DNA of 64,000 nt from Aquarana catesbeiana (GCF_042186555.1 NC_133324.1:196745640-196809639), one strand, 5' to 3'. Positions 22,033-34,833 are shown, counted from the stretch's first letter. Notes: generated by a model not told the origin, from the sequence alone. Made by a program: numbers and translations.

Positions 22033-22567
22033 TTGTCTTTTTCTTTTACGTTGTGACATATCTAATGTTATTCATCTTCACCCCCGTAGATTGCTACAAC
22101 CCCGCACATCTAACATGCGCAGAAAGTAGGAACCCCCACACCTATGCACCGCTCCGCTTAGGGGCACTTCTCTCAGTTACTACTCAGGATGGGTCTTGCA
22201 AACATGTACTATACTCATAACAAGTAGGCCCACAAGTTGCCTTTGCTCTTCAGTTTTTCAGTTTTACGTACCTAGAATGTTATTGGTTCTACAAGTTACC
22301 TAGCTCTGACAAGTGGATGATTGGGGGCGCTACCTCTAGTCCCATGGCACAGTAAGTACCCAGATGGGGTACCGGGGATTGGAGATGGCGCCTCCACTCA
22401 TCAAACTTCAACTTTAATGACTATGTATTCGCTATATACATTTGTGACAGAATGACGCTGGTTACTGCACTATGTACTAAACTATGTAACCTTGCTATTA
22501 CATCAACCGTCTGTACTGATACCCTGTGAAAAATTCAATAAACATATTGTTAAAAAAATAAAAAAAG
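22033..22567 (+). other. LINE-A 3' UTR
   Basis: Non-coding tail of LINE-A, with AATAAA at 22538-22543 followed by an interrupted A-rich end. Confidence 0.8.
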
Positions 22568-23321
22568 ACTTTTCAAAAAAACAAAATTGTCTTTCCAGCA
22601 AGTACTGTTTTTTCTTTTGGAGCACAAGTCACTTTGTAAATTAATCTTTTGAGCACTAGTCACTTTGCTAAATAATAGGTGCTAAATTAGCACATATATT
22701 TTTATCACAAGCACTTTCTGCACTTTAAAAAAATCATCAATGCAATTGTATGTGATATAATATTGGGTATATTTAATGTGATTCTATCTTTACATTTTCT
22801 AATTAGTATATAATATTTGTGAGCAACGGAGTGTAACCCACACCATTTTTGGTTTAACAACACACATTTGAAACACATTTTAGGACTACTGAAACCACAT
22901 TGTCGAGCAGCCGCCAGAGGCTGTAGCACAATCCAAAACCCACCGCAAACTGGGCTACAGAGGTTTTAACACACATTGGTTCTTATATGTTATATATTTT
23001 TTATTTTTATTTTTAATCTTATTCAACCACTCATTTTGTGTTTGAATTAGTTTATTTGCCAAAAGGACACTATAAATCTGTAGCACCACATTGTGATATA
23101 TATGCACACACACAATGTTTAAGGCACTTGCCATTAATTTATAGTACAATTTAAACTATCTAGCTTCCATACCTAGCCTAAGAGACCACATAAGGTATAT
23201 AACATTTAACCAGTTTAACATCATTAATCTACTCCACTAGAATAGCGCCATATCTACACTTGTTTTCTATACCTACTCATTAAAAAACGAATTTGAGACT
23301 ACATTAATTGCACATGTCTAG
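22568..23321. other. AT-rich sequence, nothing recognised
   Basis: Low-complexity AT-rich stretch right of LINE-A. Short frames only; no element ends identified. Confidence 0.5.
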
Positions 23322-23390
23322 TTCGCATCTTGGTCAGTCCCTGCTGAACCGGCCAAGACCTGAACCGTCTATAGCCGGTATACCAGATTA
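23322..23390 (-). repeat. Short dyad repeat family R2, copy 1
   Basis: Minus-strand reading (tatagacggttcaggtcttg) resembles 24855-24928 on the plus strand (actgacggttcgaacctcgg), with the same internal dyad around ggccggttcagcagg. Two copies in opposite orientation mark a dispersed MITE-like family. Confidence 0.6.
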
Positions 23391-23474
23391 CTTTTCTCAT
23401 AGGATTGATCATTAATATATTCCTAGATAAATATCAAACTTTTTTTTCCTTCTAAAGTATGTTTTCCCTAACTC

Positions 23475-23560
23475 AGGGGCATAACTGTAGATCATGGGGC
23501 CCCATAGTAAAATATTGATGAGGCCCCACAGAAATTTCCTACTTCCAAGGAAAACCAAAC
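23475..23560 (+). repeat. Possible hAT-type terminal fragment
   Basis: Begins caggggcataactgtag and continues atcatggggccccatag, like the ends of the hAT-type elements elsewhere in this window. No matching second end was found. Confidence 0.45.
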
Positions 23561-24044
23561 TTCACTTACTCTTTATGGTACAATACATTTTTATCAATTT
23601 TTGAAGCATATTCATAGTTAAATATACATGAAGTTTTATATTTCACATATAATCACTAAAGTTTTACAACATGTATACAATGTAAAAATATCAAAAGCTT
23701 ATAAGAATAAATATACACAGTTTAATATATCCAGTCGTTCCATATATGTATACAAAAATGATAATAGTAATATCGGATTGGACATAAACAACAACGTTCT
23801 ATTAATTTAATGCCAAATCAACATTTAGTTATCAAAGTATATTAATATGATTATGTAACCAATTGGCCTTTTAGAAAAACTAATAATAAAATATAACCAT
23901 TTAAGATATAGTAGTAAAAAATAGAAAAATTAGAAAAAAGAAAGATCTGAGTTAAAGTAATATTCACTTATTTTTTACCTTTCTTTCATTTAGTTTCTTC
24001 TCTCCCTTCCTTTAGCAAATAGCACAGAATTAACTTTTAACATT
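23561..24044. other. AT-rich sequence, nothing recognised
   Basis: No coding or repeat signature seen by eye. Confidence 0.5.
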
Positions 24045-24850
24045 AATTTTCCCTTTCAATATTTTTTTATTATGAAAGCAACAAGACAATGTCTTATAAA
24101 ATACAAACAATGAACAATAATGCAAACAGAAGCTAAACTGAGCATAAGCATCAGAATGTCCTTCCATCAAAATGCTCATAAGTATAAAACCTCCGAACAT
24201 TAAACCGAAAGGTCTCGACATAAAGTGTGCTTGGTGGAAATACCGGTAAGATTGGCAAAACAAAATAACATGGAAGAATGCAAATCGTTAGTAGTAAGGT
24301 CAAGAAATATATTTCCAATTCGCTAGGGACTGACTATATAGACTCCCAACAAGCTACGTTGACCTGTATTACTGGGAATAGTTCTGCCACAAGGAAAAGG
24401 TATAGCGTAAGGGAAGGGGATGGGGGGGGGGGGAATGGTAAGGGAAGGGAAAGGGAAGGGGAAGGGGAAAGACCAGTAAAAAGGGGGGAAACCCCTGTGC
24501 ACATTCCTTTGAGTATCATCAACATAAAATTGTATGCGCTATCAAGACATTTTATATTTATAAGAGAAATCAGATAGACAGAAAATATTAAAGAGGAGAA
24601 AAGAGAAGAGAGGAAGGAAAAAGAAAAGGAAAAAGAAAAAGGAAAGGGAAAAGAGGGTCAGCCAAAGGTGCATTAAGGTGTAGATATATATCCTATCCAT
24701 GGATCCCATGTCTCATCAAATTTCTTAGTACAATGGTGAATGATACAGGTGAGTCTATCATTAACTGTGATCCAGTTAAGTTTATTCTTCACGTAATCAA
24801 GGGGAACCATCGACTGCTTCTTAATATTAATTTGAAAGCTAACTACTCTG
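24045..24850 (-). mobile_element. 3' end of an L1/Tx1-type LINE (ORF2 tail and 3' UTR)
   Basis: The minus-strand frame (24673 to about 24845) ends KKFDETWDPWIGYISTP, matching the conserved ORF2 C-terminal FxxxWxPW tail seen in the other LINEs here. It follows NIKKQSMVPLDYVKNKLNW. The 600-bp 3' UTR contains two purine/pyrimidine-rich tracts (24415-24485 and 24590-24660) and ends with an AATAAA signal (TTTATT at about 24066 on the plus strand). The 5' truncation lies near 24850, at the border with an R2 repeat. Confidence 0.75.
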
Positions 24851-24851
24851 T

Positions 24852-24930
24852 CCTTAGGCTGGCCACTGACGGTTCGAACCTCGGCTGGGTTCAGTAGGAA
24901 CCGGCCGAGATTCACACCATGTATGGGCAG
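24852..24930 (+). repeat. Short dyad repeat family R2, copy 2
   Basis: Contains ggttcgaacctcggc and, after a short loop, gccgagattcacacc, giving an imperfect hairpin. Related to 23322-23390. Confidence 0.6.
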
Positions 24931-26434
24931 GCTGAATGTATCAAGTTGGTTGATCCAACTTGGGTACAACCAGCCTGCCAGATTTACCATGCAATAATAT
25001 ATACAGTATATACTGAATATATACAGAATATATACTGAGCCATTGTATTCTTCTGGTGGGGGATATGGAGGAAGCTGCCCCCACCGCAAAAAAACAATGG
25101 CTCGCCGGGAGGGATTCCCCTGTCAAAACTGTCTGCAGTGGTTGCAGTAAAAAAATTTGCTCCATCCATGGACTGCATTGGTAGCTCACCAGTCTTTTTT
25201 AGCATCTTAGATCTCAGGACCTGAATGTAAATTCAAAACCCTTCCATCCTGTTCATCACCACAGGAAGCAAGTGTTGAAAGAGGTGGTGGAGTAGTCAGT
25301 AAAATAAAAAATAAAAAAAAGTTGTAAAAAAATAAAATAAAAAGAGCAATAGTAATGACCATCACAATATTTTAAGCTACCATTTTTCTTTAACAGCCTG
25401 AAGAAGACTGCATTAGACATACAAGGTTAATTTTAGTTCTGGCCAGGATGACTAGAAGCTCTGAGGACAATACATCTGCACTGCTAAAACAGTTTAACAA
25501 ATTCTCCTTACTGCACAGCTGTCAGGTCTTCTTGATTGGAAATATTACATAGGGTACTGGATCAGTGTCAACAACAACTTTTGCAATAATTATTGATACA
25601 GTATTGTATTTATGTTATTTTCACATGCACACAGATTTACCACGTAAAAATTGCCCCAACAACCCCCCAGTAGGGTTCCTTCCACCACCAGGTGTTATGG
25701 TAATGATATTATCTGATATATCTGACATCAGAAATGTCAGATGTAAGTTTATATAAACTTACTAGTATGTGTTATAACACAGCAGATGTGCTCCTTGGTT
25801 TCCACACATCTTTATGAAGCTGAAGTTATCAGAGTAAATCTGAAATGAGGTTCTGGAATAGCATTAATGAGGGGGAATAGGGTGAAAGAATCAGCCAAAC
25901 TTTGAGCACCCTCTGAGCATAAATAAAAAGTGAAAACAATACAGCGCCCCCTACCTACTAAATGCCATCCACTGCACACCCCTAGCCTTTTACTATGCTA
26001 GCAATGCTTCTTAATATTACCATGATCTCCACTTGGAAAGTGCGTTGTAAGCTTCATTTATTTTCTTTAAAAAGTGCCCAGTAGTGCCCAAGATCTTTTG
26101 GAATCCTAGCAATGCCTCTCATGATAACTCTGATAGAGATGCTGATCCACAGCTAAGATGGGAGAAATCGTCTTTGAGACAATTATAACTCACACATTCC
26201 ACAAAGCAGGGCTTTTTAATCCTGACAAGGAAGCCATCACTGTAAAAAAGAACTATTCATTCGTATTTGGTATTTGCAAAAAGGTGCGTGAGAGCAAATG
26301 TGGAAAAAGATTCTCTAGTCTCATCAAAAGGTAACTTTATAACCTCAACACAGTCAAAACAGCTTATCATCATGAGAACACCACCCCAAAGAAAAGTGGG
26401 AGTGGGTGCATTGTTTTGAATACTAGGTATGGCT
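24931..26434. other. Mostly unrecognised AT-rich sequence
   Basis: Includes a palindromic run of tatatac/gtatata words at about 24993-25038. No gene or classified element seen. Confidence 0.45.
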
Positions 26435-26842
26435 TATGCCACGTACACACGACCGGACTTTACGGCATACTTGGTCCGGCGTACCGGAATCCAATCCGAT
26501 TCGATCGTGTGTGGGCTCCAGCGGACTTTTTTTCTCAAAAGTTTGACGGACCTATAAATGAAACATGTTTCAAATCTGTCTGACAGACTCGAGTCCAGTC
26601 GAAAAGTCCGCTCGTCTGTATGCCAGTCCGAGGGACAAAAACCCACGCTAGGGCAGCTATTGGCTACTGGCTATGAACTTCCTTGTTTTAGTCCGGTCGT
26701 ACGTCATCACGTATAAATCCGTCGGACTTTGATTGATCATGTGTAGGCAAGTCCATTCATTCGGAAAGTCCGTCGTAAAAGTCCGTCGAAAAGTCCGCCG
26801 GACAAAGTCTGCCGTAAAGTCTGCTCATGTGTACGCGGCATA
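26435..26842. mobile_element. 404-bp MITE with terminal inverted repeats and TA flanks
   Basis: The body is 26437-26840 between TA dinucleotides. The left end (tgccacgtacacacgaccgg...actttacggca) and the inward-read right end (tgccgcgtacacatgagcag...actttacggca) match over about 30 bp. Internal words (aagtccgtcg, gtccgccgg) repeat. It is non-coding. TA flanks fit a Tc1/mariner-type mover, but TA is weak evidence. Confidence 0.72.
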
Positions 26843-27957
26843 AGAGTTGTGGGGTTACATAAGAGTCATGGCCTATTTCACATGATATGCTACACACTTA
26901 TGCCACAGTCTTGGTGCCCTTAAATTACTCCTAAATTACTGTGCCACAGCCAGAGCCTCACAAACACATGGCCAAAGTCTTTGAGATGCAAGGATATTAA
27001 TGACATCCCATGACAGGATCTGAGACATTGGAGGGTCTGCAATATATCGCACATCATTTGCGTCTTAGCCCTACTTAAAATGTTTGCATTGCAGTAACAT
27101 TCACATTACAATAATGCGCCAGTTGCCACAATGCATGGTGATGCAGAATGCATGTGTAAAAGTACCATTCATTTTTAATTACAATACATTAAGGCAAGGT
27201 GCAGTAGCCTAAAGTTGGCATAACAGCGCAGTGCACCATGCAAAGGTTTTAAGTGGGTCTTAATGCTTACACCCAACCAGTCCCAAAATTCTCCCTTGAG
27301 CAGCAATATAAAACTGTAATGGCCCTCCAAGCTTACTCGTAACTTACCTACAATGCCGCTTATAGGAGCAGCGCTTCATGCACCACAATATACATTGCAC
27401 ATTCAAATGGCTCAATAAAAGCCTTCACCTCCTCTTGTAAGCCTGCTCCACAGCACTCCTTTTGGCCTGCTTCTGAGTCCCGCTCTGTAAATTTAAAAGT
27501 AGATGGGCACACCTGGTGAGGGGCAGGACTCGAATTGTTGATGGGTGATGCCTGGGCAATCACACCAGCTGTAGCTGGTGTGAGTTTCAGTAAATTCATT
27601 TGCATCATCTGGGCAGAGGAGCCCACTGATCGTCTTGTTGAACAGTCCTAACCTGGTGTATAAAAAGGTTAAAAAGGTTCCTAATATGTATGTACATATT
27701 GGGAACCTTTTTAAATACATTTTTTGCTGAATACTGAATTTAAGATGCAGAAACAGGATATAATGCATCTAAAATGTGTAGATGTGAAGGGTAAAAGAAG
27801 AATTTCATGATGATATTGAGATTCCCTTAAATGGCCACATTTGGTGGGTTGAGCTGAAAACTTAGGTACAATGATCACTCTACTTGAATCCCCAAAAATT
27901 ACAAGAAACTAGCACTATGTACAGTATATGAACCTGAAATATCAGTTTTGGGTATAC
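26843..27957. other. Unrecognised sequence with two small hairpins
   Basis: Hairpins lie at about 27561-27582 (cacaccagct/agctggtgtg) and 27672-27713 (aaaaaggttccta/tgggaaccttttt). No gene seen. Confidence 0.5.
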
Positions 27958-29171
27958 CTTCCTTTCAGAGGCATAGCTTGAAGCTTGTGGGTCCCGATGC
28001 AAAAGTTAACCTGGGCCCCCCCCACCACTACTTTCAACGTGCGTGCAGATACATCCACCGCACGCCAAGATACTCAAAGTGGCTTAAGAGTTTTGAGTGC
28101 CCAGAGTTTTTCTTTACACCAGAGGACAGGGATTACAGCTGGAGAATCAGAGGACAGGGATCACTGCTGGAGAATCAGAGGACAGGGACCCCTGGCAGGT
28201 CACTTGGCAGAGCTCCTTTCCCATCCCAGCACTGTATACAGCCCCCCCCACACTACACAGGGATGAAATCACATTCCTTTACACACAGTCTGTCAGTCTT
28301 CACAGGGTGTATCTGGCTTTTATGTTGCCCTTCTGACCTGTGAAATTCTCTGGTCGGAACGGCAGTGTAATTGCAGTAGGCAGATACACCCTGTGCAGAT
28401 CATGGCTAACTAGCTGTGTTGTAAAGGAATGCGATTTCAGCCCTGCGGAGGAGGAAGAGTATAGAGTGCTGTAATGGGAAGGAGCTCAGCAACTGGGCAT
28501 AGCATGCAGGGTGGAGGGGTTGAGGGGACAACTTAGATCTGGGAGGGCAAAGCCACGTGACACAAAATCTGGAGCCTGTAGCCCTTCTGGGGCCCCTAAG
28601 GAGGTGTTAAGGGATTTGTTTTAGCAATTTCTAAAGGTTTCTCTGTCAGTGTTGGCAGGAGGTCACCTCCCGGAGGTGTGTGTCTTTTTCCCAGTTGTCA
28701 GGGAAGCGGGGTAAGTAGATATCCCCGGGTGGGGGGGGGGTACAGAGAATCCTAGCTGGTAACTAGGAGACACTGAGCAGTGTCATACCTCACCAGTGAC
28801 ATCGGTCCCATTGTGGCTACAGGACGGCACTCTCCTCCTCTTGCCTCACTGAGCTCGGTTACCATTCCATGTTGCCAGCACACAGCACAGACACTTCCCC
28901 ATCCTGGGCTGTTCTCACCTCGTGCTCCTCTCCATTCAGGAAATAGCTCACAGCTTCTCCCCAGCCAATGGGAACAGAGGGATGTGGACTGTGGAAGGCA
29001 AAGTAGAAGCCCAGTACTGGAGCGTGGTTGTGGGACCCTAGGGCAGATCGGAGCTGGAGTTTGTGGAGGATATGATAATATGACAGGGAGGCTGCAGGGG
29101 CCCCCTGGAGCTAGGGGCAGGGTTGCGATTGTGACCCCTGCAACCCCTTATGCTACGCCCATGCTTCCTTT
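27958..29171. mobile_element. Non-autonomous hAT-type element, 1.2 kb, perfect 8-bp TSD
   Basis: The body is 27966-29163, flanked by cttccttt at 27958-27965 and 29164-29171. The left end is cagaggcatagcttgaag and the inward-read right end catgggcgtagcataagg; they match at about two thirds of positions. A tandem triplication of ggacaggga...ctggagaatcaga lies at about 28125-28190. Its right end is similar to 52425-52490, a second partial copy. No transposase. Confidence 0.82.
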
Positions 29172-30195
29172 TAAAAAGATATTTATATATATTTTTGATA
29201 ACTAAGCTAATGGTTTCCTTTCTGTAAATGTAGCCTATTGAAAGTGATACAGTATGGTACAGTGTCAGTCTTTGTCAAGCGAAGGCTGTCATGACATCTT
29301 CAATCAAAATGGGCAGTACTGTTGGAAGTTGAGAAAAAAAGAAACTTCTAGAATAATGGACATGTTCTGTCAGAACTATCTATTTAAAGGTAACATCTTG
29401 GGATGTATAATGAGTTTTCTCACCTAAATGACAAGAATCAGTAAGTAACTAATGAAGTCTCTTGTAATCTGAAGCAAAAAAAAAAAAAAATAAAGGGAAT
29501 AAGGGTGAGAGAAAAGGAGCATAATTAAATCTTGTCTTTCCTTTAAACATGAGATCCTATAGTACAGAAACTGTATTTTGATGGCTGTGTTTAACTCACA
29601 TCAAATAAATGTCACAAAACCTAACAAGTGTAAGTCAGTGAGTCCTATTTTACTTTCAGCAGTATTTTAATTGCTTGACTTCTTCCCAGAGAGCGAGAGA
29701 CAGTGTGTTATTCATATCTAGAAGATGTTAACCCAATGCATTCCCTGTTATTATATTTAACTTTCACATAGTTTACTAATTGCTACATATTGGTCTTCAG
29801 ATAAGAAGGTACAGTAAGTGTGCACTGTATCCCTGCTGAGTACATAGAAATCATCTGTACATTGTGTTACAGGGTGCTGGTGCCTGTTATTAAGTCAGTG
29901 TGATCTCACATGCCCAAAATGAAGCTGGAGCTGATAGGAAATGGAAAGCTTCTGCAGTGTGTGGCAGGAACAGATTGTTATTATGGAACTTAAGTGCATA
30001 GCACCCCAAGACACACCACTCTACCAGGATCACAACTTTTACACAAGACCTTTACTTGTTTTCCTGGTCCTAACCTGGTTTAGGATAAAGTGATAATGTG
30101 CAAATAACTTGATGAAATGATTACTTTTCCTTATGATGAAAAATAAAATGTGCGGTCAATATTTACCCAGGGAAAAGCTGTCTTGTTGCCTAAAG
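29172..30195. other. AT-rich sequence, nothing recognised
   Basis: Contains an A14-type run near 29476. No gene or element recognised. Confidence 0.5.
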
Positions 30196-30883
30196 TGCAA
30201 CCTGAGTGGCCTAAGGCTTCATGTACATGGCTGCTGGTAAACAGACGTTTAGGAGCAGTTTGGGGTTTTTTTCAGCTGCCCCTGAACTCTCCTCTATGTT
30301 ATCGTATCAGTACATGTACACGGGGTTGTTTATAGTCATTTCCAGGCAGTTGAGGTTAGAAGCATTTTTTGGAAAGCAAAAAAATGCAATCAGGACGAAT
30401 GTTCAGAGGCATTTGAAATGCCAAATGCCTGTAACAGCTTGGAAGCTCGTGTAAACGCGGTAACTCGTGTTTAGCTGTGTTTCATTTTTAGGTGTTTTTA
30501 ATGGAGATACATTTTTTACTATTTAAAAAGGCAATACATCCTTACTGCCTGTTTTAAAACTCAAAAGACTGCACCAACACATGCATTGCACATGGTTGCA
30601 GGGCAGTTGTGGGTACAGCACCAATCACTTGAATGGGTCGAATTCAGCGGGTATCAATTTTGCCTCGGCTGAGAAGCAAAACATCAATTTGCATATGTAC
30701 AACCCCATCTGGCTGCCTTTGCAGCTTAAGGAGGGCATTTGGGGATGGTAAAACCATGTTCCAACTCTCTATTTGCATAGACAGTTGCAAAAAGTTACAC
30801 AAGACAAAAGTTACAAAGTGAGACACAAATTCACACAGTATTGAAAATATTAGCGATAAACTTACACAAAAGAGTATTTCTAC
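30196..30883. other. Moderately GC sequence, possible repeat fragments
   Basis: A start such as ggcttcatgtacatggctgc resembles the outer ends of short foldback repeats elsewhere in the window, but no second end was located. No gene seen. Confidence 0.35.
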
Positions 30884-31460
30884 TGCTCCTGGGATTGGAT
30901 CATTGGTGGTTTCTCTTTTGGGGGGGCAGGAAACAACCACCCTCCCAGGTCGGCCAGTAGACTGCCCCCCCTTCCCGGGGGGTCTCACGGTCGGTCGGAC
31001 GGTCATCTAGCCCTGCACTTATACCATCTAGGTTGTGAACGGGCAGCGCGGCGGTGAGCAGTACTTCTATCGCATCTCCTCCTCCTCTGCTTCACAGTGG
31101 CTTCCGCTGTGTGTCTCCTCCCTCCTCCTTCTAGGCGTCCAATAGGATCGCCTGTCCTTTCAGCCTATTGGGTGATGGGTCTCAGGACATGCTTCCTGAT
31201 TGGCCAGGAGAAGGGTCAGTGTGACAATAGCGAATATTCATTCGCTATTGTCACATAACTGGGTGGGCTCGGAGCGCAGTGCTCTGTGCTCCGAGCCCAT
31301 CCTTTTTTGAAGCCTATTAGAGCTTCTGGCTCTAATCACATGCTTCAAAAAAAAAAAATACCCCCGCCCCATTGGAATCCATGTGTCTGGCACCCCACAT
31401 GTAGATTAGTGGGGTGAACGCATAGATGGGGGGGGCGGCACCCACTGGATTGGATAGAGA
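30884..31460. repeat. GC-rich repeat-like block with several hairpins
   Basis: Hairpins lie at 31222-31255 (gtgacaatagcgaat/attcgctattgtcac) and 31267-31300 (gggctcggagc/gctccgagccc), with a weaker one at 31307-31345. It is non-coding. The composition contrasts with AT-rich neighbours, so it is probably an inserted element, but I could not find its ends. Confidence 0.5.
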
Positions 31461-31933
31461 ATGTGGACCATAACCCCCCACACACACACATAGATGGGAC
31501 TTCTTAAATATAACCCAAAATGATTACAAATTTCTACCTTTTTATACCTTAGAGATCAAAATGATTTGCCACTCAGTCAGAATATCCAATAAAATGGAAG
31601 GTGCTGGCCACTTCATATTACCTAATTAACTCACTTTTTTTGGTAATTACAAACTTAAAGAAAATGCATAACTGTGTCCAGTTGTGAATTATGGGTCCTG
31701 AGATTAAGACTCCTAATTTTACACAAGGTTTTATAATTGTTTTATAATTGTGCACTGCATGGAATGGAAGTTATAGATCTTCAAAATTCTGAAAAATGTT
31801 AAGATTGAAATAGACACATTTTATCTCAGAGGCTAAATGAGATGACTTTGCTAATCAAAATGCAAACATAAGCAACATTTTTCGACACAATACATTAATA
31901 TGCAGCGTGAAGAATAGTTGCTTTTGATATTTA
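31461..31933. other. AT-rich sequence, nothing recognised
   Basis: No coding or structural signal seen. Confidence 0.5.
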
Positions 31934-32285
31934 AGACTAGTACACACAATCCAGCGGGCTGAATGAAAAAAAAAACCTGACGGCTCAGGAGGAGCCACTG
32001 TACTAACTATCCAATGTTAGTACACCAATCTCCCCTGCTGTTCTATTGTGTTCTGACAGGGGGACAGCCCACCCACCAGAACACTTCGGTCAGTTGGCTG
32101 CCATTGGCTGAGAGCGCTGATCGGGAGCCGATCGGCAGACCTTTTTCGGTCTTGCCCCTTTGACAGAAGCCAGCCAAATGGCCAGCTTCTGTCGGACAGG
32201 CTGCAGTACACACGGGCCAAATGGAGGATGGTTTCTTTTGAACCGAGTGATGCCATCCGACATTCGGCCTGTGTGTATGGGGCTG
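31934..32285. repeat. Possible MITE, 350 bp, weak terminal inverted repeats
   Basis: Left end gactagtacacacaatcc; inward-read right end cagccccatacacacaggcc. The shared core is tacacaca with flanking partial matches. GC-rich and non-coding. Confidence 0.4.
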
Positions 32286-34562
32286 AAGGAGTAACTTTAT
32301 CCCACCTGGACAATTTAAATCAATTGGGAGTTATAATCACACAGTTAAACATGAAGTTATAGAGTACACATGCCATGGACACATATACACCCGCATGAAC
32401 AGGGAAGATTTTGTGGTACTGAAATCACTACAGGGGACACAAATATTATCATAAAACCTGCTGACAAAGGATGATGTATAATGGTCATTAGTTATGTTGT
32501 CTACAGGGCTGGTATGCTTTTTATGCTGGCAGCTACAACCAGTTATTGTAAAAGCAATAGACAGAAAATGAACAACTTGCTGGCAAATCTTTCTTCGCTG
32601 ATTAGCATTGATCAACCTAATGGCTGGGTAACAGATGAAAAGACTGATTTTCTAATTAACACGCATGCACTGCCCTTGTTTTATATGGTTTATCCAAAAT
32701 ATATAAGGGCACTAACACTTTGAAATTCTGCCCAATTTCTCAGAAACAGATTCAGCTACACAACTTCTGGCACAACTAGTGGACTATTACCTGTAACCAT
32801 TGGTGAACAAATTACCAGCAAATTACACATATGACATACTGAGAACAAACAAAAAACAAGATTATATACTTGTTTCCAATGAAATTGGAAACTTGCTACT
32901 ATGGGCATTTATTCTTTATACAAATGCATCTTTAATGATGCTGATGTGATTGTGTCACATACCTGGTGGAGGATCCTGACAGCAGTGTGGTTTCAAAGGA
33001 ATCTTACCTAAGAGGCAAGGAGGACAGTCTGAATACATCAGCACATTCAAGGACTTACAAGAGGAGACACTACCAAAAGTAGCAAGTCTTTTTGGAAGAC
33101 AGTGTTGTGCTTAAATCTTTCCTTTTCCTTGCCCTGGGAGATCTTTGGAGCAGCCAGATGGGCTGGTGAAGAAGCAGACAGGTGGTCTGGTAGTTCCTGC
33201 AGTCAGTAGAGCTGGGATCAGTGTCTACAGTGGAGTTGGAGATACTCTAGTATGCAACCTACAACATTTTGTGCTACTCTCTAAGGGACTGAGAGTTCAT
33301 AGTCCTTAGGGGGCTTTTGCATTTTTATCTTCAGAGACTGTCGGTGTCTGGAAAGGAGGACAGTTCAAGACCTTGTACATAGGGAGGAAGTTGTCCCTGT
33401 TTTATGTTCTTTGATTCAAATTGGGCATCCTATATATTCCTTCACCTCATCCAAGTTGTTGCCCCTAATAAAACATATAAACAAAACTGAGGGACTGACT
33501 TCTTGTGTTTGGATGCAAGCAGAGAATATGTGTTGCCTGGCTGTGCAGGAATAGTAAAACCAGTTACCAGCGGCCCCTGCAGGGGCAGTGCTACATAGAG
33601 TTGGTTGAATTTGATGTGGGGATGCACTGGATGCCTTCAGCTGCCATTGTGCTCTTGCTAGATGTCCTGTGTGTCCCTGTGCTTTTTAAGGGGTGGGTTT
33701 ACTCCAGGCACTTCCCCCCACCGTCCTCCCATCACCTTCTCCCCCCACACTCCTTCCACCACCCCTCCACAATGGCAGTCCTGAAGCCATTTTTAAATGT
33801 TTTAATTTTTTGTCTACATGTTTTAAAAATCATTTTAGGCCTTACCTTAAACCCCCAAAATATTATTTTTATTTTTTTTGAAAGCTGACACCCTAGAGCA
33901 CCCTAGATCATTTCCCATGTTGCTCAACTATACTGCAAAGTGTATGAGCATCATAGGAAATGTAGTTCCAGTGCCAAGGTTCGCCATCACTGCCCTAGCA
34001 AATAAAATGTAGTTAGTTCTAATTTTTTATGTTACACGACATTAGCGCAACATTTCAGTAAAAAATACATTGGAGTTAACTTCTGGGCACATAAATGCAA
34101 TTTGTTACTTAATTTTTTGTGGTAAAATATAAAAGATGAGGTTGCACCAAGTAAATAGCTACCCATGTCAAACCTTAAAATTTGTGCTCCGTCAACGCTT
34201 TAAAAGCCCCTACAGGTCATTAGTGTAGAGTAGCGCAAGAGGACTGGTGCTAAAATTGTTGCTCTCACTCATGTGTGCACGCTGATAAATAACATGTGTA
34301 GTACAGTCACTGTTTTCATATGTATGTGTCCCAACCCATGCATTTTTATAGGTGTGGGTGTGGGTGGGTGTAGGGAAGGGGGTCTAAAAAATGTTCAATT
34401 ATTTAAACATATTTATTTGTCTCCTTATATGTTTATTTATTTATTTTGTTTTTTTTAACATAATTTGTATTACTATCAAATAGGGGACCAATAGCCCCTT
34501 ATGTGATAGCATATAGGTGACAGGTTCTTTTTAAGAAGACACACGGGGGCTATTATACCCTG
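32286..34562. other. Mostly unrecognised sequence
   Basis: Only short frames. A tail-like piece at about 33950-34000 (catcactgccctagc) resembles repeat ends seen in vertebrates. No gene assigned. Confidence 0.45.
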
Positions 34563-34833
34563 GGGCTCGGTTCACACAGGGACGACTTGTCAGGCGACCT
34601 AGTCGCCTGACAATTCGCCTCCCGTTCTGTGCTATGGAACCATTCTAAGGGGAGCGACGCAAGTCGCTCCGACTTAGAAAAAGGTTCCTGTACGACTTTG
34701 GGGGCGACTTGGGGCGACTTGCATAGACTTTCCTATACAGAAGTCGTTTTGCAAGTCGCACGGGTAGTCGTGTGCAGGTCGCCTCGGTGAGGCGACCTGC
34801 AAGTCGTGCCGCCTCTGGTGTGAACCGAGGCTG
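34563..34833. repeat. 270-bp MITE with inverted ends and internal hairpins
   Basis: Left end gggctcggttcacac; inward-read right end gcctcggttcacacc. Internal hairpins gtcaggcgac/gtcgcctgac (about 34590-34612) and ggtcgcctc/gaggcgacc. Many cgacttg/caagtcg words on both strands. Non-coding. Confidence 0.68.

Larger units (their letters stand above)
15723..22567 (+). mobile_element. LINE-A: long L1/Tx1-type LINE with ORF1 part, ORF2 and 3' UTR; interrupted
   Basis: Begins inside ORF1 directly against the satellite and ends with AATAAA (22538-22543) and an A-rich tail to about 22567. Order is ORF1 remnant, 370-bp spacer, ORF2 endonuclease and RT, a foreign 1.4-kb insert (18845-20263), the rest of ORF2, and a 500-bp 3' UTR. 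No target duplication was found, and the satellite does not resume after the tail, so one flank has probably been rearranged. Confidence 0.88.

Noticed and set aside
24860..25089. N-terminal part of the minus-strand frame ending at 24673, with a membrane-like stretch
   Set aside because: The upstream part is TATA-type palindrome and an R2 repeat fused by chance to the LINE tail.
25385..25440. Hammerhead core (cctgaagaagactgc)
   Set aside because: CTGAAGA is present but no stem II or GAAAC follows at the right distance.
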